From assembly GCF_900217905.1 (NCBI RefSeq), contig NZ_OBMO01000007.1, forward strand, positions 62,001 to 126,000: DNA of 64,000 nt, given 5' to 3'. Positions 28,952-37,359 of this stretch are shown here, piece by piece (position 1 is the stretch's first letter; every line of letters starts with the position of its first letter). Source of the DNA: Alloalcanivorax xenomutans. GTDB taxonomy: Bacteria > Pseudomonadota > Gammaproteobacteria > Pseudomonadales > Alcanivoracaceae. Position numbers and translations under genes: made by a program. The notes below the pieces were generated by a model. That model made no database searches, was not told the origin of the DNA, and saw nothing but the letters and a program-made list of their open reading frames with translations.

Positions 28952-30555
28952 GTGTTGCCCTCCGCCAGAGCCGGTTGGCGGGCACGCGCTGGTTTCCGTT
29001 TATCCGGTTTGGGCCGCGCCACCCGCCAAAGCGTGTAGCCCCACAGGGCGCCGAGCAACAGGCAGATCAGATCGAAGCCGGCCAGAGCGCCCAGGCGCCA
29101 GGCGGCGGCACTGAACAGGTGGCTGTCGGTGGTGGCCATATCCACGAACGGCAGGGCCAGCCACAACACCGTGATGACCGCCAGTTGCTCGATCCAGCCG
29201 CGACGATGCGGGCGCAGCAGGCCATGCACCAGACTCACCAGCCAGACCAGGAAAAACACCCGGATCTCCCAGGAGGAGCGCTCAGCCAGGGCCGTCGGTA
29301 GCAGCCGGTTGGCGGCGAAGTAGGCGCCGATGGCAGCCAGAAGGCCGGTGATCGACGCCATGTTGAGACCGTTCACCAGTTTCAGCGCGGCGCCCGGCTG
29401 TTGCCGGCGCAGTTGCTGGGTGCGTTTCGATACCCAGAGCAACATGCCGGTGGCCACCATGGCCGAGCCGGCCAGCCCGGAGAAGAAGAACAACAGCCGC
29501 ACCACCGGGTCGGCGAAACGCACCAGGTGAAGGTTGGTCATAACATTGTAGACCTTGCCCATCAGCGGAGCCGGCGCTTGCGATGGCTCGATGGTTTCCA
29601 GCAGATCGCCGCTGGAGCCCTGGAATACCTGGGTGGGCGAGCCGCCGCGCCGCCGTCCGCTAATGGCCACGTCCTGCTCGACGCTGATGCGAATCCGCGC
29701 GTTTTCGCGGTTGGGGTGCTGCACCTCGATACGGCTCACCGGGCGTTCGAAGCGGGCGGCGGTGGCCTCGGCCAGCGGTCCGATAGCAACCATGTCCGCC
29801 GGTTCGCCGGCCGGCCCGGGCGCCTCGGTGGAACGCGGAAACGCCTCATCGAAGAAGGCGCGGCGGTCGCCATCGTAGGCGGCGTCGATACCCCACGGCA
29901 TCAGCATCACCATGAACAGCAGCAGCCCCGAGTAGGTGATCATGAAGTGAAACGGCAGCGCCAGAACGGCGCTGGCGTTATGGGCGTCGAGCCAGGATCG
30001 CTGTCCCTTGCCCGGGCGGAAGGTGAAGAAATCCTTGAAGATCTTCTTGTGGGTGATCACCCCGCTGATGATCGCCACCAGCATGAACATGGTGGCGACG
30101 CAGATCAGCCAACGCGCCCACAAACGCGGCACGCCGTACAGCTCGAAGTGGAAGCGGTAGAGGAAATGGCCGCCACGGGTTTCCCGTGGCGTGAGCACCT
30201 CGCCACTGCCCGCGTCCATCCACGCCTGCTCACCACGGTTACGGCCTCCGCCCTGACGCGGCTGCTCCTCTCCGGCGGGCTGCCATCGCAGTTGTACCGC
30301 CGGATTGCGGGCATCCGGCAGGGATATATCCCAGGAGCGGGCCTCAGGGGCGATCCGCCCCAGTGTTTGCCAGGCCAGATCCATGGTGTCATCGGAGGCG
30401 GTGGACTGATGCAGTTCCGGCTCCATCCACAGGGAAATCTCCTCGCGGTAGTAGGCGCTGGTGCCGGTCACGAACACGGCCACCAACAGCCACCCCAGCA
30501 ATAGCCCGCTCCAGGTATGCAGCCAGGCCATGGACTGCCGCAGGGAGCCGTTCAT
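28948..30555 (-). CDS. PepSY-domain membrane protein (PiuB-like)
   Basis: A 535-residue membrane protein. The N-terminal helix MAWLHTWSGLLLGWLLV is the PepSY-TM signature; further segments surround a periplasmic domain and a WLDAHNASAVLALPFHFMITYSGL block. Such proteins (PiuB, FoxB-like) are thought to reduce or process ferric siderophores at the inner membrane; histidines within the helices could hold haem. The start is the ATG at 30555; it overlaps the upstream gene by 4 bp. Three genes (DUF3649, PepSY, DUF3325) form one coupled operon, divergent from a FecIR-receptor set. Confidence 0.85.
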   Translation of the reverse strand: MNGSLRQSMAWLHTWSGLLLGWLLVAVFVTGTSAYYREEISLWMEPELHQSTASDDTMDLAWQTLGRIAPEARSWDISLPDARNPAVQLRWQPAGEEQPRQGGGRNRGEQAWMDAGSGEVLTPRETRGGHFLYRFHFELYGVPRLWARWLICVATMFMLVAIISGVITHKKIFKDFFTFRPGKGQRSWLDAHNASAVLALPFHFMITYSGLLLFMVMLMPWGIDAAYDGDRRAFFDEAFPRSTEAPGPAGEPADMVAIGPLAEATAARFERPVSRIEVQHPNRENARIRISVEQDVAISGRRRGGSPTQVFQGSSGDLLETIEPSQAPAPLMGKVYNVMTNLHLVRFADPVVRLLFFFSGLAGSAMVATGMLLWVSKRTQQLRRQQPGAALKLVNGLNMASITGLLAAIGAYFAANRLLPTALAERSSWEIRVFFLVWLVSLVHGLLRPHRRGWIEQLAVITVLWLALPFVDMATTDSHLFSAAAWRLGALAGFDLICLLLGALWGYTLWRVARPKPDKRKPARARQPALAEGNT

Positions 30556-30839
30556 GATGCCGGCCCCAGCAGCCAGACCAGAGCACCGCACAGCAGGGTG
30601 GGGATGGCGATGCCGGCCCAGGCGCGGGCGGTGGTGGCGCAGGCGAAGGCCCAGATCACCGCCACGCTGTAGATGAGAAACGACAGCACCGAGGCGGTGA
30701 TCACCGCGTCCATGCGGGACATCGGCAACCCCACACTGAGGGCGGCGGTGGCGGTGGCGCTCAGTGCGTATCCCCCCAGCACCGCGGCGATTGCACGCGA
30801 CGCCACCGACAGCCGGGTGGCGTTCTTTAATTGTGACAT
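30552..30839 (-). CDS. DUF3649-type small membrane protein
   Basis: A 95-residue protein with three hydrophobic segments. The arrangement, with ASRAIAAVLGGYALSATATAAL at the start and a TTARAWAGI loop, matches the DUF3649 proteins found first in PepSY/DUF3325 operons. An ATGA junction couples it to the PepSY gene. Fur-box-like sequence lies 47 bases upstream, so iron control is likely. Molecular function unknown. Confidence 0.78.
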   Translation of the reverse strand: MSQLKNATRLSVASRAIAAVLGGYALSATATAALSVGLPMSRMDAVITASVLSFLIYSVAVIWAFACATTARAWAGIAIPTLLCGALVWLLGPAS

Positions 30840-30885
30840 GGTGTTTCTCTAGTCGGATCGGCGGAGAGTGGTGCCATTATGGGCA

Positions 30886-30904
30886 GTGAATGATAATTGT
30901 TGCT
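30886..30904. promoter_or_regulatory. Fur-box-like site, PepSY-operon side
   Basis: GTGAATGATAATTGTTGCT matches the 19-bp Fur consensus (GATAATGATAATCATTATC) at 12 positions, including the full TGATAAT core. It lies 47 bases upstream of the DUF3649 start. Confidence 0.6.
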
Positions 30905-30987
30905 ATCGGCAAATCAATATCGAAAATGTGTAAGAAATGTGCAGGGCAGGGCTTGCCCCTGTGAGAATCGATCCCTAGACTTCATTT

Positions 30988-31006
30988 CTTATTGATAATT
31001 ATTACT
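30988..31006. promoter_or_regulatory. Fur-box-like site, fecI side
   Basis: CTTATTGATAATTATTACT matches the Fur consensus at 13 of 19 positions with the TGATAAT core intact. It lies about 50 bases before the sigma factor start. Iron-replete repression is the expected effect. Confidence 0.65.
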
Positions 31007-31055
31007 AACCGCTATTCGTTTTTATTTGCTGCCATGTCCGGACGATAGCCCGCTG

Positions 31056-31574
31056 ATGATGACGAACGCCACGCAAACCGACATCGGTTCGCTGTACCGC
31101 GATCATGCCCATTGGTTACTGGGCTGGCTGCGCCGGCGCCTGGGCGGAGACGGCGCTGATGCCGCCGATCTGGTCCAGGACACTTATGTCCGGTTGATGG
31201 TCTCCGGCCGCTTTCCGGCGCCGGAGCAGTCCCGGGCATTCCTGGCCCGCATCGCCAAGGGGCTGATGGTCGATATGCACCGCCGGCGCCGGTTGGAGCT
31301 TGCCTACCGGGAAGCCCTGGCGGCACTGCCGGAAGACAGCGCGCCTTCCGCTGAGCAGCGTGCGCTGACCCTGGAGACTCTGGCCCGTATTGACCAGGCG
31401 CTGGACGAACTGCCCTCCAAGGTGCGCGAGGCCTTCCTGTGTTCCCGTTTCGAGGGTTTGACCTATAGCCGTATCGCCGAGCGTTTGGGTGTGTCCCATG
31501 GATCGGTTCGCAAGTACATGCTGCGGGCCGCCCAGTCCTGTCTGTTGGCGCTGAGCGAATTCGAACCGGTATGA
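31056..31574 (+). CDS. fecI: ECF sigma factor, FecI type
   Basis: A 172-residue ECF sigma factor. Region 2 reads ADLVQDTYVRLMV; region 4 reads LTYSRIAERLGVSHGSVRKYM. It lies directly before fecR and a receptor, the classic surface-signalling set in which the liganded receptor relieves FecR and activates FecI. The start is uncertain: an ATG-ATG at 31056 gives the family N-terminus but no good Shine-Dalgarno sequence is seen, and a TTG at 31026 is also open. The symbol is used in the family sense; citrate as ligand is not implied. Confidence 0.87.
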   Translation: MMTNATQTDIGSLYRDHAHWLLGWLRRRLGGDGADAADLVQDTYVRLMVSGRFPAPEQSRAFLARIAKGLMVDMHRRRRLELAYREALAALPEDSAPSAEQRALTLETLARIDQALDELPSKVREAFLCSRFEGLTYSRIAERLGVSHGSVRKYMLRAAQSCLLALSEFEPV

Positions 31575-32572
31575 GTGACGCTTTGCCCGGCCCTCTGCGC
31601 CAGTACGCCGACCGTCATGGTCTGGACAGCGCCAGCCTGCAAGCTGCTCTGGACTGGCAGGTGCTGTTCTGGTCCGGGGAACAGCAAGCCGCCGACCGGG
31701 AGCGTTGGCGCCGCTGGCTCAACGCCGACGCGGAGCATCGCCAGGCCTGGGACGTGGTGGCGAGGATGGCGGGCACACTGGGTACTCTGAGTCCGCAAGT
31801 GGCGCGGCGCACCCTGGAGCGGCCATCGTCAGTGGGCCGGCGCCGGGCGCTCGGTGCTCTGGCGGCGGTGGGGGTGGGATCGATGCTGATGCTTGCCGGA
31901 GCGCGTGGCGGGTTCTGGCAAAAAGCGATGGCGGATTATCGCTGTGCCCGTGGCGAACAGCAGCGGTTCCGGTTGGAAGATGGCTCGTCGTTGATACTGA
32001 ACACCGCCAGTGCCGTGTCGGTGGACTTCGGCCAAGACCGCCGCCGAATCTCCCTGGCGCCGGAAAGTGAAGTCGCCCTGGATACGCGATCCTCCACCCT
32101 GAAGAAGGCCGGCCCATTATCGCTGGCCCTGCCGGCGGCATTGTTGAATGTGCAAGGCGCCTGGCTGACCGCGCGTGACCTGGGGCATGGGGCCGGCACG
32201 GTGGGTGTGCTGGCCGGCGGGGCGCAACTGGTTACCGCCTATCCCCGCCAGGCCGCCGTCACCCTGAATGCCGGCCAGCAGGTTCATTTTGACCCGGACG
32301 GGCTGTCGGTAACGCCATTGTCCAGGCAGCGGGCGCTGGCCTGGACCCGCGGCGTATTGCAGGCGGACCGTTGGCGGCTGGCGGATTTTCTCGATGAGCT
32401 GAGCCGTTATCGCGACGGCCTGCTCTATTGCGACGACGAGGTGGCGGACCTGATCGTGTCCGGTGCCTATCCGCTCAAGGATACCGACTATGTGTTGGAA
32501 TCCCTGGCCCGGGCGCTGCCGGTGGCGATTCATTACCGCACCCCCTGGCTGGTGCGCGTGGCGGCGGTCTAG
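31571..32572 (+). CDS. fecR: FecR-type anti-sigma/transmembrane regulator
   Basis: A 333-residue protein overlapping the sigma gene by 4 bp. The cytoplasmic N-terminal DUF4880 region has LDWQVLFWSG and RWRRWLNADAEHRQAWD. A membrane segment follows at about residues 93-115 (RALGALAAVGVGSMLMLAG). The periplasmic FecR domain includes RLEDGSSLILNTASAVSVDF and ends in a C-terminal STN-like signalling part (FLDELSRYRDGLLYCDDEVA). It would relay the state of the neighbouring receptor to the sigma factor. Confidence 0.88.
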   Translation: MSDALPGPLRQYADRHGLDSASLQAALDWQVLFWSGEQQAADRERWRRWLNADAEHRQAWDVVARMAGTLGTLSPQVARRTLERPSSVGRRRALGALAAVGVGSMLMLAGARGGFWQKAMADYRCARGEQQRFRLEDGSSLILNTASAVSVDFGQDRRRISLAPESEVALDTRSSTLKKAGPLSLALPAALLNVQGAWLTARDLGHGAGTVGVLAGGAQLVTAYPRQAAVTLNAGQQVHFDPDGLSVTPLSRQRALAWTRGVLQADRWRLADFLDELSRYRDGLLYCDDEVADLIVSGAYPLKDTDYVLESLARALPVAIHYRTPWLVRVAAV

Positions 32573-32659
32573 CGTTTTGGTTTCCCCCAATGGGGTGCAA
32601 GAATCGGGATCCGAAAAAAATCCAATTCGGGGTAGCACTTTTCCGGCGCCCGTTCGGGA

Positions 32660-32681
32660 TAACAGGTAATACACCCTGTTA
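32660..32681 (+). promoter_or_regulatory. Hairpin in the receptor leader
   Basis: TAACAGG (32660-32666) and CCTGTTA (32675-32681) form a stem whose right arm touches the AAGGA ribosome site of the receptor gene at 32693. It could tune translation or be a protein-binding site. Confidence 0.35.
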
Positions 32682-32692
32682 AGGATCGGAAC

Positions 32693-34936
32693 ATGATGTG
32701 TTTTTCCCGTTTTCGGCATCTGCCATTGACGTTGTCGTTGTGTGGAGTGATGGCCGGGGCCGCCGTGGTCAGCGGGCCGGCGGTGGCCCAGGAGAGTGCC
32801 GGCACCCGCCTCTACCAGGTGGCTGCCGGGCCGTTGGACGGTGCCCTGGCTGAATTCGCTGGTGCCGCCGGTCTGACTCTGGTGATTGATGGCCGTCTTA
32901 CCGAGGGCAAGCGCAGCGCCGGATTGAGCGGCGAATACTCACCGCTGGAAGGGTTGGGCGTGCTGCTGGCCGGTTCCGGGCTGGAGGCGGTGGCCCAGGG
33001 TAACGGCAGCTACCGTCTGCGCGCGCGCCCGGTGCGGTCCGGCTCTCCTCATACTCTGGAAAAAGTCACTGTCACGTCCGCCTCGGCGTCCGGGCAGGCG
33101 GTGGATGTGACCAATGCCCCGGCCAGCATTTCCGTGATTACCCGCGAGGAGTTGGAAGGCAAGGCGTATCGCGACATTACCGAGGCGCTGCAGGCGGTAC
33201 CCGGTGTGTACGTGGACGACGGCCCGTCCGGCAAGGGCGGCACCGAGGAAATTTCCATCCGTGGCATGGATTCCAAGTACACCCTGATTCTGGTGGACGG
33301 CAAACCGCAGGGATCCGGGCAGGGTTATTACAACGGTTTTGGCGCCGGTGCCGAGTACGGCTGGTTGCCGCCGGTGTCCGCCATCGAGCGGATCGAAGTG
33401 ATTCGCGGGCCCATGTCCTCGCTGTACGGTTCCGACGCCTTGGGGGGCGTCATCAACGTCATCACCAAAAAAACGCCGGACCAGTGGAGCGGTTCGGTGA
33501 CGCTGGACCGGGTCATGCAGGAAAGCCACGATGCCGGCGATTACCATCAGAACCGCTACTATCTGAGCGGGCCGCTGGTTCCGGACCGGTTATCGTTCAC
33601 CATGTTCGGTTCCCGCTATGTGCGTGACGAAGACGATATCCCCAGCGGCTACCGCGATCTGGACCGTGACAACACCACGGCGCGGCTGGGCTGGACCCCG
33701 AGCGAGCGCCAGTCCCTGCAACTGGAAGCAGGGTATGCCACCCAGGATATCGTTGGCACCGCGGCGCGCACCGGCAGCGACAGCGAATTGGAAACGGTGC
33801 GGCGCCATCAGGCGCTGTCCTACGATCTCACCTGGGGCAACGGCTTCACCACCAAGAGCTATGTGCAGCATGAGGAAATGCTGAACCGTACTCAGAGCGC
33901 GTTGTACGAGCGCACCACCGCCAACACTTCCACGGTGCTGCCGTTCGACAGCCATGTGATGACGGTGGGGGCTCAGTATCGGTTGCAGAAAACCGAGAAC
34001 CCGGCGCGCGCCATCAACAAAGCGAATCTGGAACGTTGGGATGCGGCGTTGTTCGCCGAGGACCAGTGGTTCATTAGTGACCCGCTGTCTCTCACCGGCG
34101 GCCTGCGTTGGGTCAAGGACGAGAACTACGGCAGCGAAGTGGTGCCACGGGCCTATGCGGTCCATGCGCTGTCGCCGGCCTTCACTCTGAAAGGCGGCGT
34201 CAGCGCCGGCTATCGCACGCCGGATCTTAAACAGGGTGATTCCAACTGGGTGGAAGGCGGCGGTGGCCCGTCCACCGACGGTGGCGACATCGGCAATTCC
34301 GATCTGAAACCGGAAAAAAGTGTCACCTATGAGCTGGCGGGGTTGTGGCAGGGCCGTAACGGCATCGAAACCAGCGTCACCGTGTTTCACACCGACTACA
34401 AGGACAAAATCGAGAAACCGTTGATCTGTGATCGCGTCAGCGGAACCGACACCGACTGTATTTATCAGGGCTACGACTACGAAAAACTGTATCAGTACAC
34501 CAACGTGGACGAGGCCAGGGTACGGGGAGTGGAAGTGACGTTCGGTTTTCCGATACGTCACGATATGCGCGTGCACACCAACTACACCTTCACCGACAGC
34601 GAGCAGCTTTCCGGCGACAACAAAGGCAACCCGCTCAACGATCAGCCCCGTCATCGCGCCAATATCGCTTTCGACTGGCAAGCCACCGACAAAGCCCGGA
34701 TCTGGTCCAAGGCCCGGTTCAAGGGCCGTGCCGAACAAGTGGCCGGACGCGGCGGCCTGACCGAGCGTTACCCGAGCTATACGCTGGTGGATACGGGTAT
34801 GCAGTATCAGCTTTCCGAGTTGGTGAGCGTGTACGGCGGCGTCTATAACTTGCTCGACAAGGAAGTGGACAGCGATACCTATGGCCGGGTGCTGGATGGC
34901 CGGCGTTATAACGCCGGCATCACCGTGCGGTTCTGA
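32693..34936 (+). CDS. TonB-dependent receptor with N-terminal signalling domain
   Basis: A 747-residue outer-membrane receptor. After a signal peptide ending near VAQE there is an STN signalling domain (about 38-90; LYQVAAGPLDGALAEFAGAA), the mark of FecI/FecR-coupled receptors. A probable TonB box EKVTVT follows near residue 122, then the plug (ISIRGMDSKYTLILVDG, RGPMSSLYGSDALGGVINV) and a 22-strand barrel ending in NAGITVRF with terminal Phe. The plug and barrel resemble catecholate/FepA-CirA-like receptors; the ligand is unproven. AAGGA precedes the ATG. Confidence 0.92.
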   Translation: MMCFSRFRHLPLTLSLCGVMAGAAVVSGPAVAQESAGTRLYQVAAGPLDGALAEFAGAAGLTLVIDGRLTEGKRSAGLSGEYSPLEGLGVLLAGSGLEAVAQGNGSYRLRARPVRSGSPHTLEKVTVTSASASGQAVDVTNAPASISVITREELEGKAYRDITEALQAVPGVYVDDGPSGKGGTEEISIRGMDSKYTLILVDGKPQGSGQGYYNGFGAGAEYGWLPPVSAIERIEVIRGPMSSLYGSDALGGVINVITKKTPDQWSGSVTLDRVMQESHDAGDYHQNRYYLSGPLVPDRLSFTMFGSRYVRDEDDIPSGYRDLDRDNTTARLGWTPSERQSLQLEAGYATQDIVGTAARTGSDSELETVRRHQALSYDLTWGNGFTTKSYVQHEEMLNRTQSALYERTTANTSTVLPFDSHVMTVGAQYRLQKTENPARAINKANLERWDAALFAEDQWFISDPLSLTGGLRWVKDENYGSEVVPRAYAVHALSPAFTLKGGVSAGYRTPDLKQGDSNWVEGGGGPSTDGGDIGNSDLKPEKSVTYELAGLWQGRNGIETSVTVFHTDYKDKIEKPLICDRVSGTDTDCIYQGYDYEKLYQYTNVDEARVRGVEVTFGFPIRHDMRVHTNYTFTDSEQLSGDNKGNPLNDQPRHRANIAFDWQATDKARIWSKARFKGRAEQVAGRGGLTERYPSYTLVDTGMQYQLSELVSVYGGVYNLLDKEVDSDTYGRVLDGRRYNAGITVRF

Positions 34937-34943
34937 CGCTCGT

Positions 34944-37349
34944 TCAGCGAACCTGATCGACGTCCTTTTCCGCCGCCGCGTCATCCAGCACATAAGCGAT
35001 CACGGCATCGCGGCTCGGGCCCCGGGTGCCGATGGCGCTGTGGCCGCCGGCCACCACCAGCAGGATCTGCCGGCCGGTGTCGTCCAGATAGGTCATCGGT
35101 GTGGCGTGACCGCCAATGGGCAGATGGTCTTCCCATAGCGTGCGCCCGCTGGTGATGTCGTAGGCGCGCACCTTGTTATCCAGGCCGCCGCTCATGAACG
35201 CCACGCCGCCGGCGGTGATGATCGGTCCGCCGATATCCGGCACGCCGATGGTCACCGGCAACGCGATCGGTGACGGGTAGCCGATGGTGCCGTTGCGATG
35301 ACGCCATACCACTTCGCCGGTACGCAGATCGGCGCCGGCCACGTAACCCCAGGGCGGTTGCTGGCAGGGCAGGCCCAGTGGCGACAGGAACGGTTTCATC
35401 TCCACCGCATAGGGGGCGCCATAGTTTTCGTTGGCGCCGGGCCCCCGTGAGGAAACATGGCGGCTATGGTCGTCTTTTCTGGGAACCAGAGTGGAGACGT
35501 AGGCGAGATAGGAGGGCGAGGTGAATGCCACCTGGCGGACCGGATCCACCGCCAGGGCGCCCCAATTGAATACGCCGAAGTTTCCCGGGTAAATCAGGCT
35601 TCCTTGTTCCGAAGGCGGTGTATAACGGCCCTGGTACTGAAGCTGGCGAAAGCGGATGCGGCAAAATAATTGATCCACCGGCGTGGCGCCCCACATGTCC
35701 CGCTCACGCAATGGCGGTGGATTGAAGTTGAGGGCGGAGCTGGGCTGGCTGGTGGCCACGGTCTGATAACCGAGACTGGCCGGCGCCGGTTGTTCACGTA
35801 CCGGCAACACCGGATCGCCGGTGCGGCGGTCGAGCACATAGATGTCGCCCTGTTTGGTCGGTTGCACCAGCACCGGCACGCGGCCCTGGGGGGTATCCAG
35901 GTCCAGCAGGCTGGGCTGTGCCGGTACATCCATGTCCCAGAGATCGTGACGCACGGTCTGAAACACCCAGCGCACCTTGCCGGTGGCCAGATCCAGCGCC
36001 ACCACCGAGGAACTGAAACGTTCGGCATCGGGGTCGCGCTGTTCCCCCCATTGATCCGGAGTGTGATTGCCCATGGGCAGATAGACCATGCCCAGAGCTT
36101 CGTCGACGCTGGCCACCGACCAACTGTTGGGACTGCTGGCGCTGTAGGTTTCGCCCTCCGGTAGCGGTTCGGTCCGTTCCGGGTTGCCGGGGTCCCAGTT
36201 CCACACCAGCCGGCCGTCGTCCACATCGTAGGCGCGGATGACACCGGAGGGCTGGGCGACGGAAACGTTGTCGCTGATCAGGCCGCCGATGATCACCAAC
36301 TGGTCAGTGACCGCCGGTGGTGAGGATGGATAGTAGAGCGGCGGCTCGGGATTGGGCATGCCGTTCCAAAGGTTTACTTCGCCGTTGTCGCCAAACCGGG
36401 CGCACCGTTCACCGGTGTCCGCGTCGAGCGCGATGAGGCGGGCGTCGGCGGTGGGCAGGAACAGCCGTTGTTCACAATGCAGATCTTCCGGATCGATCAG
36501 GCTGTCCCGTTCGCTGCCGGTGGCGGCGAGCATTTCCTCTGGCTGTGGATTGGTGCGTTCCACCGTGGCCAGCGGCGGCTGACGATGACCGGGGAAATAA
36601 GCCACGCCGCGACAGATCTGGCGCCGGCGATTGAGCTCCGGTTCGATGTCGGGATCGAAACGCCAGCGTTCCACGCCGGTGGTGGCGTCCAGCGCGATCA
36701 GCTCATGGCGCGGCGTGCACAGGTACAGGGTGTCGCCCACTTTCAGCGGCGTGGCCTCGAACGTGGTGGCGTCGGTATCGCCGGTATGGAACACCCAGGC
36801 CCGGCGCAACCGGGTCACGTTGTCGGGGGTGATTTGCGTCAATGGCGAATACCGCTGGCCCAAGGCGGTACGTCCGTAGGCGTGCCAGTCTCCTTTGGGT
36901 ACCAACTCGGAGTGGCCGGCGTCCGGGCTGACCGGGCCGGGCAGCTCTCCGTTCAGATTATGGGGGTCCTGATAGTAGCCGACAGCGGCAACCGCCGTGC
37001 TCAGCAAGACCGCCAGCAGCAAGGGCGCGCGCCCGCCCCGGATCGGGGACGTCACGCCGGGAATCACCAGCAGCAAACCAAACAGCACCAGCAATGCGCC
37101 GCGTGGCGCCAGGGCCCACCAGTCCAGTCCTGCCTCCCACAGGCTCCAACCGAGGGTGCCGATCAACAGTAGAGCGTAAAGACTCAGGGCGCTGCGCCGC
37201 TTCATCAGCAGCAGCAATGCGCAAAGTACCAGCACCGCGCCAGCCACCAGGTAATAGGGGCTGCCATTCAGGGATACCAGCCAGCCGCCGCCGGCGGCCA
37301 TGGCCAGACCCAGCAATAGCATCAGTAGGGCGATGACGACACGAATCAC
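34944..37349 (-). CDS. gcd: Membrane-bound PQQ-dependent glucose dehydrogenase
   Basis: An 801-residue quinoprotein. The first ~130 residues have five hydrophobic segments; the periplasmic part is an eight-bladed PQQ propeller with GDWHAYGRTALGQRYSPLTQI, AWVFHTGDTD, GQRYSP, WDMDVPAQPSLLDL and the C-terminal LPIGGHATPMTY. It oxidises aldoses to lactones with ubiquinone as acceptor. The start is a GTG at 37349 after TAGGAG, just 10 bases past the transglycosylase stop; the open frame to 37493 overlaps that gene and is unlikely. The length fits E. coli Gcd. No PQQ synthesis genes are in view. Confidence 0.92.
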   Translation of the reverse strand: MIRVVIALLMLLLGLAMAAGGGWLVSLNGSPYYLVAGAVLVLCALLLLMKRRSALSLYALLLIGTLGWSLWEAGLDWWALAPRGALLVLFGLLLVIPGVTSPIRGGRAPLLLAVLLSTAVAAVGYYQDPHNLNGELPGPVSPDAGHSELVPKGDWHAYGRTALGQRYSPLTQITPDNVTRLRRAWVFHTGDTDATTFEATPLKVGDTLYLCTPRHELIALDATTGVERWRFDPDIEPELNRRRQICRGVAYFPGHRQPPLATVERTNPQPEEMLAATGSERDSLIDPEDLHCEQRLFLPTADARLIALDADTGERCARFGDNGEVNLWNGMPNPEPPLYYPSSPPAVTDQLVIIGGLISDNVSVAQPSGVIRAYDVDDGRLVWNWDPGNPERTEPLPEGETYSASSPNSWSVASVDEALGMVYLPMGNHTPDQWGEQRDPDAERFSSSVVALDLATGKVRWVFQTVRHDLWDMDVPAQPSLLDLDTPQGRVPVLVQPTKQGDIYVLDRRTGDPVLPVREQPAPASLGYQTVATSQPSSALNFNPPPLRERDMWGATPVDQLFCRIRFRQLQYQGRYTPPSEQGSLIYPGNFGVFNWGALAVDPVRQVAFTSPSYLAYVSTLVPRKDDHSRHVSSRGPGANENYGAPYAVEMKPFLSPLGLPCQQPPWGYVAGADLRTGEVVWRHRNGTIGYPSPIALPVTIGVPDIGGPIITAGGVAFMSGGLDNKVRAYDITSGRTLWEDHLPIGGHATPMTYLDDTGRQILLVVAGGHSAIGTRGPSRDAVIAYVLDDAAAEKDVDQVR

Positions 37350-37359
37350 GGTACAGCTC

